In this document: piece by piece, positions 1 through 6,893 of the stretch
Numbering within the stretch: the first letter of the stretch is position 1
Layout of the letters: every line of letters starts with the position of its first letter
Assembly (NCBI RefSeq): GCF_002005225.1
Contig: NZ_CP019724.1
Location: forward strand, 6,769,001-6,833,000
Length of the DNA: 64,000 bases
Source of the DNA: Streptomyces pactum
GTDB taxonomy: Bacteria > Actinomycetota > Actinomycetes > Streptomycetales > Streptomycetaceae
Direction: 5' to 3'
Notes under the pieces: generated by a model
Told to the model about the DNA's origin: nothing
The model's input: the letters and a program-made list of their open reading frames with translations, nothing else
Database searches by the model: none
Translations under genes and position numbers: made by a program

Positions 1-361
1 CTGGGGCGGCAACATCGGCGCCCTCGGCGTGATCGTGCTGATGGCCGCCGCCTCGTTCTCCGTCGTCGCCTTCTTCGTGCGGCGGGGCGCCGCCGGCGCC
101 CAGGGCGTGCGGCTGGCCACCTCCACCGTCGCGGGTGTCGCCCTGCTGGTGATCGCCGGTTACACGGTCAAGGACTTCGACGTCCTCGTCGGCGCCGGAC
201 CCGACTCCTCCCTGAGCTGGGTGCTGCCCGGCATCATCGGCCTCGCCGCGGTCGGCGGCCTGGTGCAGGGCCTGGTGCTGCGTTCCCGGGCCCCCGAGCG
301 GCACGCCCGTATCGGCCAGGGCAACGAGGCGTTCCAGTTGGACAAGGCGGCGTCCTCCTGA
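1..361 (+). CDS. C-terminal part of a membrane permease (APC-like), cut by the window edge
   Basis: The reading frame is open from base 2, so this is the last 119 or so residues of a gene that starts outside the window. Three hydrophobic stretches are visible (roughly VIVLMAAASFSVVAFF, VAGVALLVIAGY and VLPGIIGLAAVGGLVQGLVL), followed by a short basic then polar cytoplasmic tail ending DKAASS. This fits the end of an amino-acid/polyamine (APC-type) permease, but no family-defining motif lies in this fragment. A GTG at 29 is internal and not the true start. Confidence 0.5.
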   Translation, partial: WGGNIGALGVIVLMAAASFSVVAFFVRRGAAGAQGVRLATSTVAGVALLVIAGYTVKDFDVLVGAGPDSSLSWVLPGIIGLAAVGGLVQGLVLRSRAPERHARIGQGNEAFQLDKAASS

Positions 362-630
362 CCCGCGTGGGAACGCCGAGGGCATGAGCGGGTCCGGGGC
401 GGCGAGCCACGAAGGCGCCTCCCCGGGCCCCACCTCCGTACCGCCGTCTTGGACGCGAACGCCGACCGGCGCGTGCCGGGGCGCACGGACGAGGACGGGG
501 ACGGGGACAAGGACAAGGACGGGGACAAGGACGGGGACGGGAACGCCGGACCGTGACGGTGGGACGGCGGTGGCCGGGCCGCGCCACGGGCAGTGCGTGG
601 AGCACCGCGGGCTCCCGTCGTCCGGCCCCG
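362..630. other. Gene-free spacer after the permease
   Basis: No convincing gene is present. The frames open here are of low complexity (Thr/Gly/Arg or Pro/Ser) because of the purine-rich hexamer repeat at 485-543. The right end holds the terminator of the convergent idn genes. Confidence 0.6.
485..543. repeat. Degenerate hexanucleotide tandem repeat (GGGGAC/AAGGAC)
   Basis: About nine consecutive 6-bp units of the form RRGGAC (GAGGAC, GGGGAC, AAGGAC) make one strand almost pure purine plus C. It lies between two convergent genes and looks like a slippage-prone simple repeat. Confidence 0.8.
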
Positions 631-654
631 CGCCCGCCGGGGCAGGGGCGGGCG
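631..654 (-). terminator. Hairpin downstream of the idnD-like gene
   Basis: CGCCCGCC (631-638) and GGCGGGCG (647-654) form a perfect 8-bp stem with an 8-nt loop, ending 7 nt beyond the idnD stop. There is no T-tract, as is common for Streptomyces terminators. Confidence 0.55.
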
Positions 655-660
655 AGTGGC

Positions 661-1731
661 TCAGGAGGCGCAGTCCGCGCCGAAGTCCAGCAGCACCTTG
701 CAGGACCGGCTCCGGTCCGCGGCCAGCTCGAAGGCCGCCTCCGCGTCGCGGACCGGCACCACCGTGCTGACCAGGGCGTCGAACGCGGGCTCGGCCGCGA
801 GCAGTTCCAGCGCCTCGTCGAACTCTCCGTCGAAGCGGAACGCCCCGCGCAGCTCGATCTCCCGGCTCACCACGAGGTTCCCGGCGAAGGGGCTCTGCCC
901 CGGCGGCAGCATGCCGAGCTGTACGACGACGCCGCCGCGCCGGACCAGCCGCAGGCAGGTGTCCAGCCCCGCCGCCACCCCGGAGGCCTCGATCGCCGTG
1001 TCCACCTCCGCCGGCCACCCGGTGGCGTCCGGGTCGTCGGCCCGCACGAGGGTGTCGGCGCCGGCGGCCCGCGCGTACTCCAGGGCCGCGGGCAGCAGGT
1101 CCGTCACCGTCACGTGCGCCGCGCCCGCCGCCTTCGCCGCCGCGACCACCAGACAGCCGATCGGCCCGGCACCGGTGACCAGCAGGTGCCGGCCGGTCAG
1201 CTCCCCGGCCCGGCGTACGGCGTGCAGGGCGACGGACAGGGGCTCCGCGAGGGCGGCCCGGCGCGGGTCGAGGCCGGCGGGCAGGGGACGCAGTTGCCCC
1301 GTGGGGACGACGATCCGCGCCGCGAAGCCGCCCTGGACGTGCGGGAAACGGGCCGCGCTGCCCAGGTAGCGGGTGTCCCGGCAGACGTTCCGCCGCCCGT
1401 CCGCACACTCCGGGCAGACCCCGCACGGGGTGGCCGGGTGCACGGCCACGGCCGTACCGGCGGCCGGGTGCGACGCGTCGGTGTGCGTATCCGTGTCCGT
1501 GTCGGGCTCCGGGGTGCCGTACGCCACGACCGTCCCGACCACCTCGTGCCCGAGCAGCATCGGCTCCCGCAACCGGAAGTCGCCGACGCCGCCGTGCCGC
1601 CAGTAGTGCAGGTCGGAGCCGCATACGCCGCCGTAACCAACGGCGACCAGCGCCTGACCGGGGCCCGGGCGCGGTACCGGCAGTTCCTCGACGCGCAGAT
1701 CACCGGCGCCGTGGATCACACAGCCGAGCAT
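661..1731 (-). CDS. idnD: Zinc-dependent alcohol dehydrogenase, L-idonate 5-dehydrogenase type
   Basis: A 356-aa medium-chain dehydrogenase. The start is the ATG at 1731 (MLGCVIHGAGDLRVEELPVP). The catalytic-zinc Cys sits in GGVCGSDLHYW (about residue 40). The structural zinc lobe CGVCPECADGRRNVC has the four-Cys spacing of this family, and the Rossmann motif VTGAGPIGCLV lies near residue 180. Family members oxidise L-idonate to 5-ketogluconate with NAD(P). The call rests on the neighbouring 5-ketogluconate reductase-like SDR and gluconate kinase, which together would feed idonate into the pentose phosphate pathway. The gap to the upstream SDR gene is about 75 bp, so co-transcription is likely. 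Other sugar-alcohol substrates remain possible. Confidence 0.8.
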   Translation of the reverse strand: MLGCVIHGAGDLRVEELPVPRPGPGQALVAVGYGGVCGSDLHYWRHGGVGDFRLREPMLLGHEVVGTVVAYGTPEPDTDTDTHTDASHPAAGTAVAVHPATPCGVCPECADGRRNVCRDTRYLGSAARFPHVQGGFAARIVVPTGQLRPLPAGLDPRRAALAEPLSVALHAVRRAGELTGRHLLVTGAGPIGCLVVAAAKAAGAAHVTVTDLLPAALEYARAAGADTLVRADDPDATGWPAEVDTAIEASGVAAGLDTCLRLVRRGGVVVQLGMLPPGQSPFAGNLVVSREIELRGAFRFDGEFDEALELLAAEPAFDALVSTVVPVRDAEAAFELAADRSRSCKVLLDFGADCAS

Positions 1732-1805
1732 CGAAACCGCCTGCCCCGGGTGAGCGTGGCCGGCGGGGTGAGAAGGGTGAGAGGGGCGAGGGGTGAGCGC
1801 GGGGT

Positions 1806-2567
1806 TCACAGCACGCTCGTCATGCCGCCGTCGACGTACAGGATCTGTCCGCCGACGAAGTCCGCGGCGGGCGAGGCGAGGAACAGCAGCCCGCCCACCA
1901 GGTCCTCCGTACGGCCCCAGCGGCCGGCGGGCGTGCGCCGTCGCACCCAGCCGCTGAACTCCTCGTCCTCGACGAGCGGCCGGGTCAGCTCGGTCTCGAT
2001 GTAACCGGGACCGAGACCGTTGACCTGGACGCCGTACGGGCCCCAGTCCGCGCACATGCCCTTGGTGAGCATCTTCAACGCGCCCTTGGTGGCCGCGTAG
2101 GGCGCGATGCCCGGGCGGACCACCTCGCTCTGCAGCGAGCAGATGTTGACGATCTTGCCGTGGCCGCGTTCCGTCATCCGGCGCGCGGCCTCCCGCCCCA
2201 CCAGGAAGGCGCTGGTGAGATTGGTGTCCAGGATGCGGTGCCAGTCGGCGTCGGCGAACTCCAGCAGGGGCGCCCGGAGTTGCATGCCCGCGTTGTTGAC
2301 CAGGATGTCGAGCGGGCCCACCCGCTCCTCGGCCTCCGCGATGCCGGCCGCCACGGACGGACCGTCGGTCACGTCGAACACGGCCGTGTGGACGTCGCCG
2401 GGGAGGTCCGCGGCGGCCTTGGTGAGGCGGTCGGCGTCGCGTCCGTTGAGGACCACTCGGCAACCGGCCTCCGCGAGGCCCCGGGCGAGGGCCAGCCCGA
2501 TGCCCCGGCTGGAGCCGGTCACCAGGGCCGTGCGCCCGCCGATGTCGAAGAGAGGGTGAGCCGTCAT
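1806..2567 (-). CDS. idnO: Short-chain dehydrogenase, gluconate 5-dehydrogenase type
   Basis: A 253-aa classical SDR. It has the cofactor motif TGSSRGIGLALA (about residues 17-28), NNAG at about 90, a catalytic Ser in NICSLQSEV and YAATK for the Tyr/Lys pair at about 156-160. Length and the GYIETELT segment match gluconate 5-dehydrogenase/5-keto-D-gluconate reductase. A good ribosome site (caggag) lies 7 nt before the ATG. It sits between gntK/gntP and the idnD-like gene, so the expected role is reduction of 5-ketogluconate to gluconate, which GntK then phosphorylates. Confidence 0.82.
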   Translation of the reverse strand: MTAHPLFDIGGRTALVTGSSRGIGLALARGLAEAGCRVVLNGRDADRLTKAAADLPGDVHTAVFDVTDGPSVAAGIAEAEERVGPLDILVNNAGMQLRAPLLEFADADWHRILDTNLTSAFLVGREAARRMTERGHGKIVNICSLQSEVVRPGIAPYAATKGALKMLTKGMCADWGPYGVQVNGLGPGYIETELTRPLVEDEEFSGWVRRRTPAGRWGRTEDLVGGLLFLASPAADFVGGQILYVDGGMTSVL

Positions 2568-2636
2568 CGTCGTACTCCTGTTTCTGACTGACCGGTGGGT
2601 CGTGCGGTCATCCGCGTCGTGCGGCTGTACGACCAG

Positions 2637-2830
2637 CTAGAGGAGCGGGACCAGAGCTCCCGCGACCACCGAGATGATCGTCTCCATGACGGACCAGGCC
2701 TTGATGGTCCGGCCGACGTTCAGGCCGAAGTACTCCTTCACCAGCCAGATGCCGTGAGCAGGACGATGACGGCGATGCCCAGGAGCACGGCGATGCCCAG
2801 CCGGACATGACCGGCCTGGGGGGTTACTGG
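2637..2830 (-). pseudogene. gntP: gntP gluconate permease remnant with a large internal deletion
   Basis: Two pieces of a GntP-family permease lie next to each other in different frames. Reading from gntK, one frame gives GHVRLGIAVLLGIAVIVLL, the usual first membrane helix, and stops at 2738. Another frame, from about 2755 to the TAG at 2637, gives GIWLVKEYFGL followed by KAWSVMETIISVVAGALV, the conserved end of GntP proteins. The roughly 400 residues in between are missing and the two parts are out of frame, so no working permease can be made. The position between gntK and idnO is where intact gntP lies in related streptomycetes. An assembly error at the junction is the main alternative. Confidence 0.75.
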
Positions 2831-3351
2831 GCCGGCTCGGGAAGGTCCGTCAGGGCGTTGACCGCCCGTTCGGCGATCTCCTCCGGGCTGCCGGCGACGT
2901 CCACCGCGACCCCCGCCTCGTCCGGCTCCAGGGGCTGGAGCGCGGCGAACTGGGAGTCGAGCAGGGCCGTCGGCATGAAGTGCCCCTGCCGGTGCGACAT
3001 CCGGTCCTCGATCAGCTCGCGGCTGCCGGTGAGATGCACGAAGACGACCCCGGGAGCGGCGGCCCGCAGCCGGTCGCGGTACGACCGCTTCAGCGCCGAG
3101 CTGCTCACCACTCCGCCGAGCCCCGCCCGCCCGTGCGCCCAGCCGCCGATGGCGTCCAGCCAGGGCCAGCGGTCGTCGTCGGTGAGCGGGGTCCCGGCCG
3201 TCATCTTGGCGATGTTGGCCGGCGGGTGGAAGTCGTCGCCCTCGGCGTAGGGAACGCCGAGCCGGGCCGCGAGCAGGGGGCCGATGGTGGTCTTCCCGGT
3301 GCCCGCTACGCCCATGACCACGACGACATGGGGGGTGTGCAGTTGCTGCAT
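2824..3351 (-). CDS. gntK: Gluconokinase
   Basis: A 175-aa P-loop kinase of the GntK family. It phosphorylates D-gluconate to 6-phosphogluconate, the entry to the pentose phosphate pathway. The N-terminus carries Walker A in GVAGTGKTTIG (about residues 14-24). EGDDFHPPANIAKM and GTPLTDDDRWPWL are the gluconate-binding signatures. I take the ATG at 3351, with gagag just upstream; a GTG at 3384 would add 11 residues. The gene is divergent from gntR across about 137 bp holding two inverted repeats, so control by GntR is expected. The stop overlaps the first coding remains of gntP. Confidence 0.88.
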   Translation of the reverse strand: MQQLHTPHVVVVMGVAGTGKTTIGPLLAARLGVPYAEGDDFHPPANIAKMTAGTPLTDDDRWPWLDAIGGWAHGRAGLGGVVSSSALKRSYRDRLRAAAPGVVFVHLTGSRELIEDRMSHRQGHFMPTALLDSQFAALQPLEPDEAGVAVDVAGSPEEIAERAVNALTDLPEPAQ

Positions 3352-3376
3352 CGCACTCTCGCTGTCTGCTGTCTTC

Positions 3377-3395
3377 GTCGACACGTGATGTCGAC
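3377..3395. promoter_or_regulatory. Inverted repeat in the gntK-gntR spacer (candidate operator)
   Basis: GTCGACA (3377-3383), a 5-nt spacer and TGTCGAC (3389-3395) form a perfect inverted repeat. It lies in the gntK 5' region and overlaps the alternative GTG start of gntK. Confidence 0.45.
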
Positions 3396-3404
3396 GTAAC
3401 TGAA

Positions 3405-3415
3405 ACCTATTAGGT
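3405..3415. promoter_or_regulatory. 11-bp palindrome in the gntK-gntR spacer (candidate GntR operator)
   Basis: ACCTATTAGGT is a perfect odd palindrome centred at 3410, between the divergent gntK and gntR. AT-rich palindromes of this size are typical of GntR/FadR-type operators. Binding by this GntR is inferred from position only. Confidence 0.45.
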
Positions 3416-3476
3416 ACGACGAATTCAAGAGCCTGTGACACATAAGTCTGACTTTTTGTTCTCGTGACGCGCCCCG

Positions 3477-3482
3477 TACGCT
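3477..3482 (+). promoter_or_regulatory. -10 box of gntR (leaderless)
   Basis: TACGCT ends 6 nt before the gntR ATG at 3489. Transcription would begin at or next to the A of the start codon, and there is no ribosome site between box and start. Confidence 0.45.
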
Positions 3483-3488
3483 GAGTGC

Positions 3489-4190
3489 ATGAGCACACCG
3501 GGCCGGGGGCTGCACGGCCGCGTACTGGACACCCTCGGCCCCGCGATCACAGCGGGCGAGTACCCCGCGGGCAGCGTTCTGCGCACGGACGAACTGGCAC
3601 AGCGTTTCGAGGTGTCGCGTTCCGTGATGCGGGAGGCGGTCCGGGTGCTGGAGTCCATGCACCTGGTCGAGTCGCGCCGCCGCGTCGGCGTCACCGTCCT
3701 GCCCGAGTGCGAGTGGAACGTCTACGACCCGCAGGTCATCCGCTGGCGCCTGGCCGGCACCGAACGCCCCCGGCAGCTCCGCTCCCTGACCGTGCTGCGG
3801 TCGGCGGTGGAACCGGTGGCGGCGGGGCTGGCGGCCCGCCTGGCCACGCCCGAGCAGTGCGCCGAGCTGACCGAGTGCGCGCTCGGCATGGTCACCAACT
3901 CACGCGGTCACCGGCTCGAGGAGTACCTCTTCCACGACGTGGCCTTCCACCGCGTCATCCTGACCGCCTCCGGCAACGAGATGTTCGCCCGCCTCGGTGG
4001 CGTCGTCGCCGAGGTCCTGGCCGGCCGCACCCATCACGACGTGATGTTCGAGGACCCCGACCCGGCCGCCGTCACCCTGCACGTCCAGGTCGCCGAGGCG
4101 GTGCGGGCGCGGGACGCCGAACGCGCCGAGCGGCTGACCCGGGAGATCACGGTGGGGGCGCTGCACGAGCTGGACATCCTGGCGCCGTAG
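3489..4190 (+). CDS. gntR: GntR/FadR-family repressor of the gluconate genes
   Basis: A 233-aa regulator. A winged helix-turn-helix occupies about residues 10-75 (LRTDELAQRFEVSRSVMREA), and an all-helical FCD effector domain follows, with the metal/ligand residues FHDVAFHRVIL and a C-terminal VAEAVRARD helix. The gene is divergent from gntK, so it most likely represses gntK and its own promoter until gluconate or a downstream metabolite binds; this matches what is known for the S. coelicolor homologue. The start is the ATG at 3489, which directly follows a -10-like box. Confidence 0.85.
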   Translation: MSTPGRGLHGRVLDTLGPAITAGEYPAGSVLRTDELAQRFEVSRSVMREAVRVLESMHLVESRRRVGVTVLPECEWNVYDPQVIRWRLAGTERPRQLRSLTVLRSAVEPVAAGLAARLATPEQCAELTECALGMVTNSRGHRLEEYLFHDVAFHRVILTASGNEMFARLGGVVAEVLAGRTHHDVMFEDPDPAAVTLHVQVAEAVRARDAERAERLTREITVGALHELDILAP

Positions 4191-4207
4191 CGGGCCGGGC
4201 TCCGGGC

Positions 4208-4248
4208 GGGCGGGAGAACGGACGGAGAACGGGCGGGAGAACGGACGG
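4208..4248. repeat. 18-bp direct repeat, two copies
   Basis: GGGCGGGAGAACGGACGG occurs at 4208-4225 and again at 4231-4248, separated by AGAAC. It fills the gap between the convergent gntR and the YchJ-like gene. Confidence 0.85.
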
Positions 4249-4251
4249 GCG

Positions 4252-4626
4252 CTACGCCGGGAACTCCCCGTCGACGTACACCCATGCCCCGTCGACGCGC
4301 TCGAAGCGGCTCCGCTCGTGCAGCGAGCCGCCGCGGTAGGAGGCGCGGAAAGTGACCGTTCCTGTGCTGTGGAAGGCGGAACCGTCGGCCGTGTCCAGGA
4401 TCTCCAGTCCGGTCCAGCGCATCCCCGGGTCCAGGTCCAGGCGGGCGGGCCGGGTCCTGGGATGCCAGGTCTTCTGCAGGTACCCCGCGTCGCCCTTCAC
4501 GAATGCGCTGTAACGGGAGCGCATCAGCGCCTCGGCGGTCGGCGCGGACGCCGTCCCCATGTGCAACCGGCCGCAGCACTTCTCGTACGCCTCGGGCAGC
4601 CCGCAGGGGCAGGTACGCGTGGTCAT
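4252..4626 (-). CDS. YchJ-like (UPF0225) SEC-C motif protein
   Basis: A 124-aa protein starting TTRTCPCGLPEAYEKCCGRL. This is an N-terminal SEC-C-like zinc motif (C-x-C then CC), followed by the UPF0225 core with LMRSRYSAFVKGD, GYLQKTWHPRTRP and a C-terminal RSRFERVDGAWVYVDG. The family is of unknown function; the fold resembles NTF2-like proteins. The ATG at 4626 is preferred because it puts the zinc motif at the N-terminus; ATGs at 4635 and 4653 would extend it. It is convergent with gntR. Confidence 0.8.
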   Translation of the reverse strand: MTTRTCPCGLPEAYEKCCGRLHMGTASAPTAEALMRSRYSAFVKGDAGYLQKTWHPRTRPARLDLDPGMRWTGLEILDTADGSAFHSTGTVTFRASYRGGSLHERSRFERVDGAWVYVDGEFPA

Positions 4627-4660
4627 GGCGGCCATTGTGCCTGGTCGTGGCAACGCTGTG

Positions 4661-4693
4661 AAAAAAGGAGGACCCCTGCTGAGCAGGGGTCCT
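4661..4693 (-). terminator. Intrinsic terminator of the tRNA-Leu gene
   Basis: On the minus strand an 11-bp perfect stem (GGACCCCTGCT with its complement, 4670-4692) is followed by six T residues (4661-4666). This is a classical intrinsic terminator just downstream of the tRNA 3' end, and it lies upstream of the YchJ-like start. Confidence 0.85.
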
Positions 4694-4699
4694 CTCTGG

Positions 4700-4784
4700 T
4701 GTCCGAGGGGGGACTTGAACCCCCACGCCCGATAAAGGGCACTAGCACCTCAAGCTAGCGCGTCTGCCATTCCGCCACCCGGAC
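4700..4784 (-). tRNA. tRNA-Leu (anticodon GAG)
   Basis: An 85-nt type II tRNA. The acceptor stem GTCCGGG pairs with CTCGGAC and the discriminator A is at 4700. The D-arm holds TGGCAGACGCG. The anticodon stem CTAGC/GCTAG encloses the loop TTGAGGT, giving GAG, which reads CUC/CUU. A long variable arm (TGCCCTTTATCGGGCG) and the T-loop GGTTCAAGTCC follow. CCA is not encoded. Confidence 0.95.
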
Positions 4785-4910
4785 AAGGTGTCTGTCGTGC
4801 GGGGCGTTGCCCGCGGCGACGACGTAAACATTACCAGGCTTTCCGGGGTGGCCGATCACCCCCTCCTTGGGCGCGGCCGCCCCGAGGAGGAGGATGAGGG
4901 AGACCCACCG

Positions 4911-4970
4911 GCAGTGACACCAGCAGAGACACCAAGCGGAGACACCAGCAGTGACATCAGCAGTGACAGC
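4911..4970. repeat. Degenerate 12-bp tandem repeat before the M20 peptidase gene
   Basis: Five units related to GCAGTGACACCA follow one another and stop 5 nt short of the ribosome site of the M20 gene. The frame through them would read Thr/Ser/Asp-rich peptide, but the start with a good ribosome site lies downstream. Confidence 0.7.
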
Positions 4971-4982
4971 GGGAGGAACCAC

Positions 4983-6308
4983 GTGAGCGACTCGGGCACG
5001 GCCAGGAGCGTCACCGGCGAGGACGAGGTCGTCGACCTCTGCCGCGAGCTGATCCGGATCGACACCAGCAACTACGGCGACCACTCGGGTCCGGGTGAGC
5101 GCAAGGCGGCCGAGTACGTCGCCGAGAAGCTCGCCGAGGTCGGACTCGAACCGCAGATCTTCGAGTCCCACCCCGGACGTGCCTCCACGGTGGCCCGGAT
5201 CGAGGGCGAGGACCCGTCCCGGCCCGCGCTGCTCATCCACGGCCACACCGACGTGGTCCCGGCCAACGCGGACGACTGGACCCACCACCCCTTCGCCGGC
5301 GAGATCGCGGACGGGTGCGTGTGGGGGCGCGGCGCCGTCGACATGAAGGACATGGACGCGATGACCCTGGCGGTCGTCCGGGACCGGCTGCGCAGCGGGC
5401 GCAAGCCGCCGAGGGACATCGTGCTGGCGTTCCTCGCGGACGAGGAGGCCGGCGGGACGTACGGCGCCAAGCACCTGGTGCGCAAGCACCCCGAGCTGTT
5501 CGAGGGCGTCAGCGAGGCGATCGGCGAGGTCGGCGGGTTCTCGTTCACGGTCAACGAGAAGCTGCGGCTCTACCTCGTCGAGACGGCCGAGAAGGGCATG
5601 CACTGGATGCGGCTCACCGTCGACGGCACGGCCGGGCACGGTTCGATGACCAACGACGACAACGCGATCACGGAGCTGTGCGAGGCCGTGGCGCGGCTCG
5701 GCCGGCACAAGTGGCCGGTGCGGGTCACCAAGACCGTACGGGCCTTCCTGGACGAGCTGTCCGACGCGCTCGGCACCGAACTCGACCCCGAGAACATGGA
5801 GGAGACCCTCGCCAAGCTCGGCGGCATCGCCCGGATGATCGGCACGACCCTGCGCAACTCGGCGGCGCCCACCATGCTCGGCGCCGGCTACAAGGTCAAC
5901 GTCATCCCCGGCCAGGCCACCGCGCACGTCGACGGACGCTTCCTGCCCGGTTACGAGGAGGAGTTCCTCGCCGACCTGGACCGCATCCTCGGCCCGCGCG
6001 TGCGGCGTGAGGACGTGCACGCCGACAAGGCGCTGGAGACCGACTTCGACGGTCGGCTCGTCGACGCCATGCAGACCGCGCTGCGCGCCGAGGACCCGAT
6101 CGCGCGGGCGGTGCCGTACATGCTCTCCGGCGGCACCGACGCCAAGTCCTTCGACGACCTCGGCATCCGCTGTTTCGGCTTCGCGCCGCTCAAGCTGCCG
6201 CCGGAGCTGGACTTCGCGGGCATGTTCCACGGGGTGGACGAGCGGGTGCCGGTGGAGGGGCTGCAGTTCGGCGTACGGGTGCTCGACCGCTTCATCGACG
6301 CATCCTGA
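4983..6308 (+). CDS. M20-family metallopeptidase (dipeptidase/ArgE-DapE type)
   Basis: A 441-aa zinc peptidase. The GTG start at 4983 follows a strong ribosome site (gggaggaacc). First metal ligands are in HGHTDVVPAN (about residue 86). The bridging Asp is in WGRGAVDMKDMDAM, the general base and metal pair in LADEEAGGTYGAKHL (EE), and a late His/Asp region in LSGGTDAKSFDDLG. The AGHGSM dimerisation-domain motif is also present. M20 enzymes cleave dipeptides or N-acyl amino acids in the cytoplasm; the substrate cannot be read from the sequence. The gene stands alone between tRNA-Leu and the chaplins. Confidence 0.85.
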   Translation: MSDSGTARSVTGEDEVVDLCRELIRIDTSNYGDHSGPGERKAAEYVAEKLAEVGLEPQIFESHPGRASTVARIEGEDPSRPALLIHGHTDVVPANADDWTHHPFAGEIADGCVWGRGAVDMKDMDAMTLAVVRDRLRSGRKPPRDIVLAFLADEEAGGTYGAKHLVRKHPELFEGVSEAIGEVGGFSFTVNEKLRLYLVETAEKGMHWMRLTVDGTAGHGSMTNDDNAITELCEAVARLGRHKWPVRVTKTVRAFLDELSDALGTELDPENMEETLAKLGGIARMIGTTLRNSAAPTMLGAGYKVNVIPGQATAHVDGRFLPGYEEEFLADLDRILGPRVRREDVHADKALETDFDGRLVDAMQTALRAEDPIARAVPYMLSGGTDAKSFDDLGIRCFGFAPLKLPPELDFAGMFHGVDERVPVEGLQFGVRVLDRFIDAS

Positions 6309-6330
6309 TCGTCCCGAAGAAACGCGACTT

Positions 6331-6362
6331 CCGCACGTGTCGGTATTCGGTCGCGCGTGCGG
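6331..6362 (+). terminator. Hairpin after the M20 peptidase gene
   Basis: CCGCACG (6331-6337) pairs with CGTGCGG (6356-6362) around an 18-nt loop, 23 nt after the stop. There is no T-tract. It separates the peptidase from the chpH promoter region. Confidence 0.4.
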
Positions 6363-6432
6363 GAGCCGACCGGGAAGGGTGAATACACTCATAAGCTCGT
6401 AGCCTCATTAGTTCCTCCTCGTTACAGGTGAT

Positions 6433-6454
6433 GCGATCAGCAATCTGGGATCGC
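6433..6454 (+). promoter_or_regulatory. Stem-loop in the chpH leader
   Basis: GCGATC (6433-6438) and GATCGC (6449-6454) form a 6-bp stem with a 10-nt loop, about 11 nt upstream of the AGGAGG ribosome site of chpH. It could tune translation or mRNA stability. Confidence 0.4.
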
Positions 6455-6475
6455 GTTTGCCAACTAGGAGGAATA

Positions 6476-6709
6476 ATGCTCAAGAAGGTCGTCGCCGCCG
6501 CGGCTGCCACCGGTGGTCTGGTTCTCGCGGGTGCGGGCATGGCCGTCGCCGACTCCGGTGCCCAGGGTGCCGCCGTGCACTCGCCCGGCGTCCTTTCCGG
6601 CAACGTCGTCCAGGTGCCCGTTCACGTCCCGGTGAACGTCTGCGGCAACACGGTCTCCGTGATCGGTCTGCTGAACCCCGCCTTCGGCAACGTCTGCATC
6701 AACAAGTGA
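6476..6709 (+). CDS. chpH: Short chaplin ChpH
   Basis: A 77-aa secreted protein. A signal peptide of about 27 residues ends near AVAD. One chaplin domain follows, with SPGVLSGN, VPVHVPVNVCGNTVSVIG, LNPAFGN and the two conserved Cys (VNVCGN and NVCIN). Short chaplins self-assemble into amyloid fibrils at the surface and lower surface tension for aerial growth. A very strong ribosome site (taggaggaat) precedes the ATG at 6476; an upstream ATG at 6428 is in frame but lacks a signal-peptide-like start. Its neighbour chpC encodes the long, wall-anchored partner. In S. coelicolor these genes depend on sigma BldN and are expressed during aerial development. Confidence 0.95.
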   Translation: MLKKVVAAAAATGGLVLAGAGMAVADSGAQGAAVHSPGVLSGNVVQVPVHVPVNVCGNTVSVIGLLNPAFGNVCINK

Positions 6710-6744
6710 CGTTGTCCCTCGCCCCGTGAGGGCCTGAGTCCGCC

Positions 6745-6777
6745 GGCCCCGGAGTGCGTGCCATGCGCTCCGGGGCC
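6745..6777 (+). terminator. Terminator of chpH
   Basis: GGCCCCGGAG (6745-6754) and CTCCGGGGCC (6768-6777) make a perfect 10-bp stem 36 nt after the chpH stop. It is followed by a TTTCGTTCT stretch. Confidence 0.7.
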
Positions 6778-6893
6778 GACGGCCTTTCGTTCTCTCGAGG
6801 GCGTGGGAACCACGGAAACTTCGGAATTCTCGGCATCTCGGTGCTACGGGGCTTCTCGTATCCCGGGACTAGGGCAAGGCAGGGATCCAGGAA

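Noticed and set aside
384..770. Open frames through the hexamer repeat near the left edge
   Set aside because: They encode only Gly/Thr/Arg repeats generated by the simple sequence.
6309..6475. ydaO-type (c-di-AMP) riboswitch upstream of chpH
   Set aside because: Only simple stem-loops are visible; the region is too short and the conserved core is not seen.
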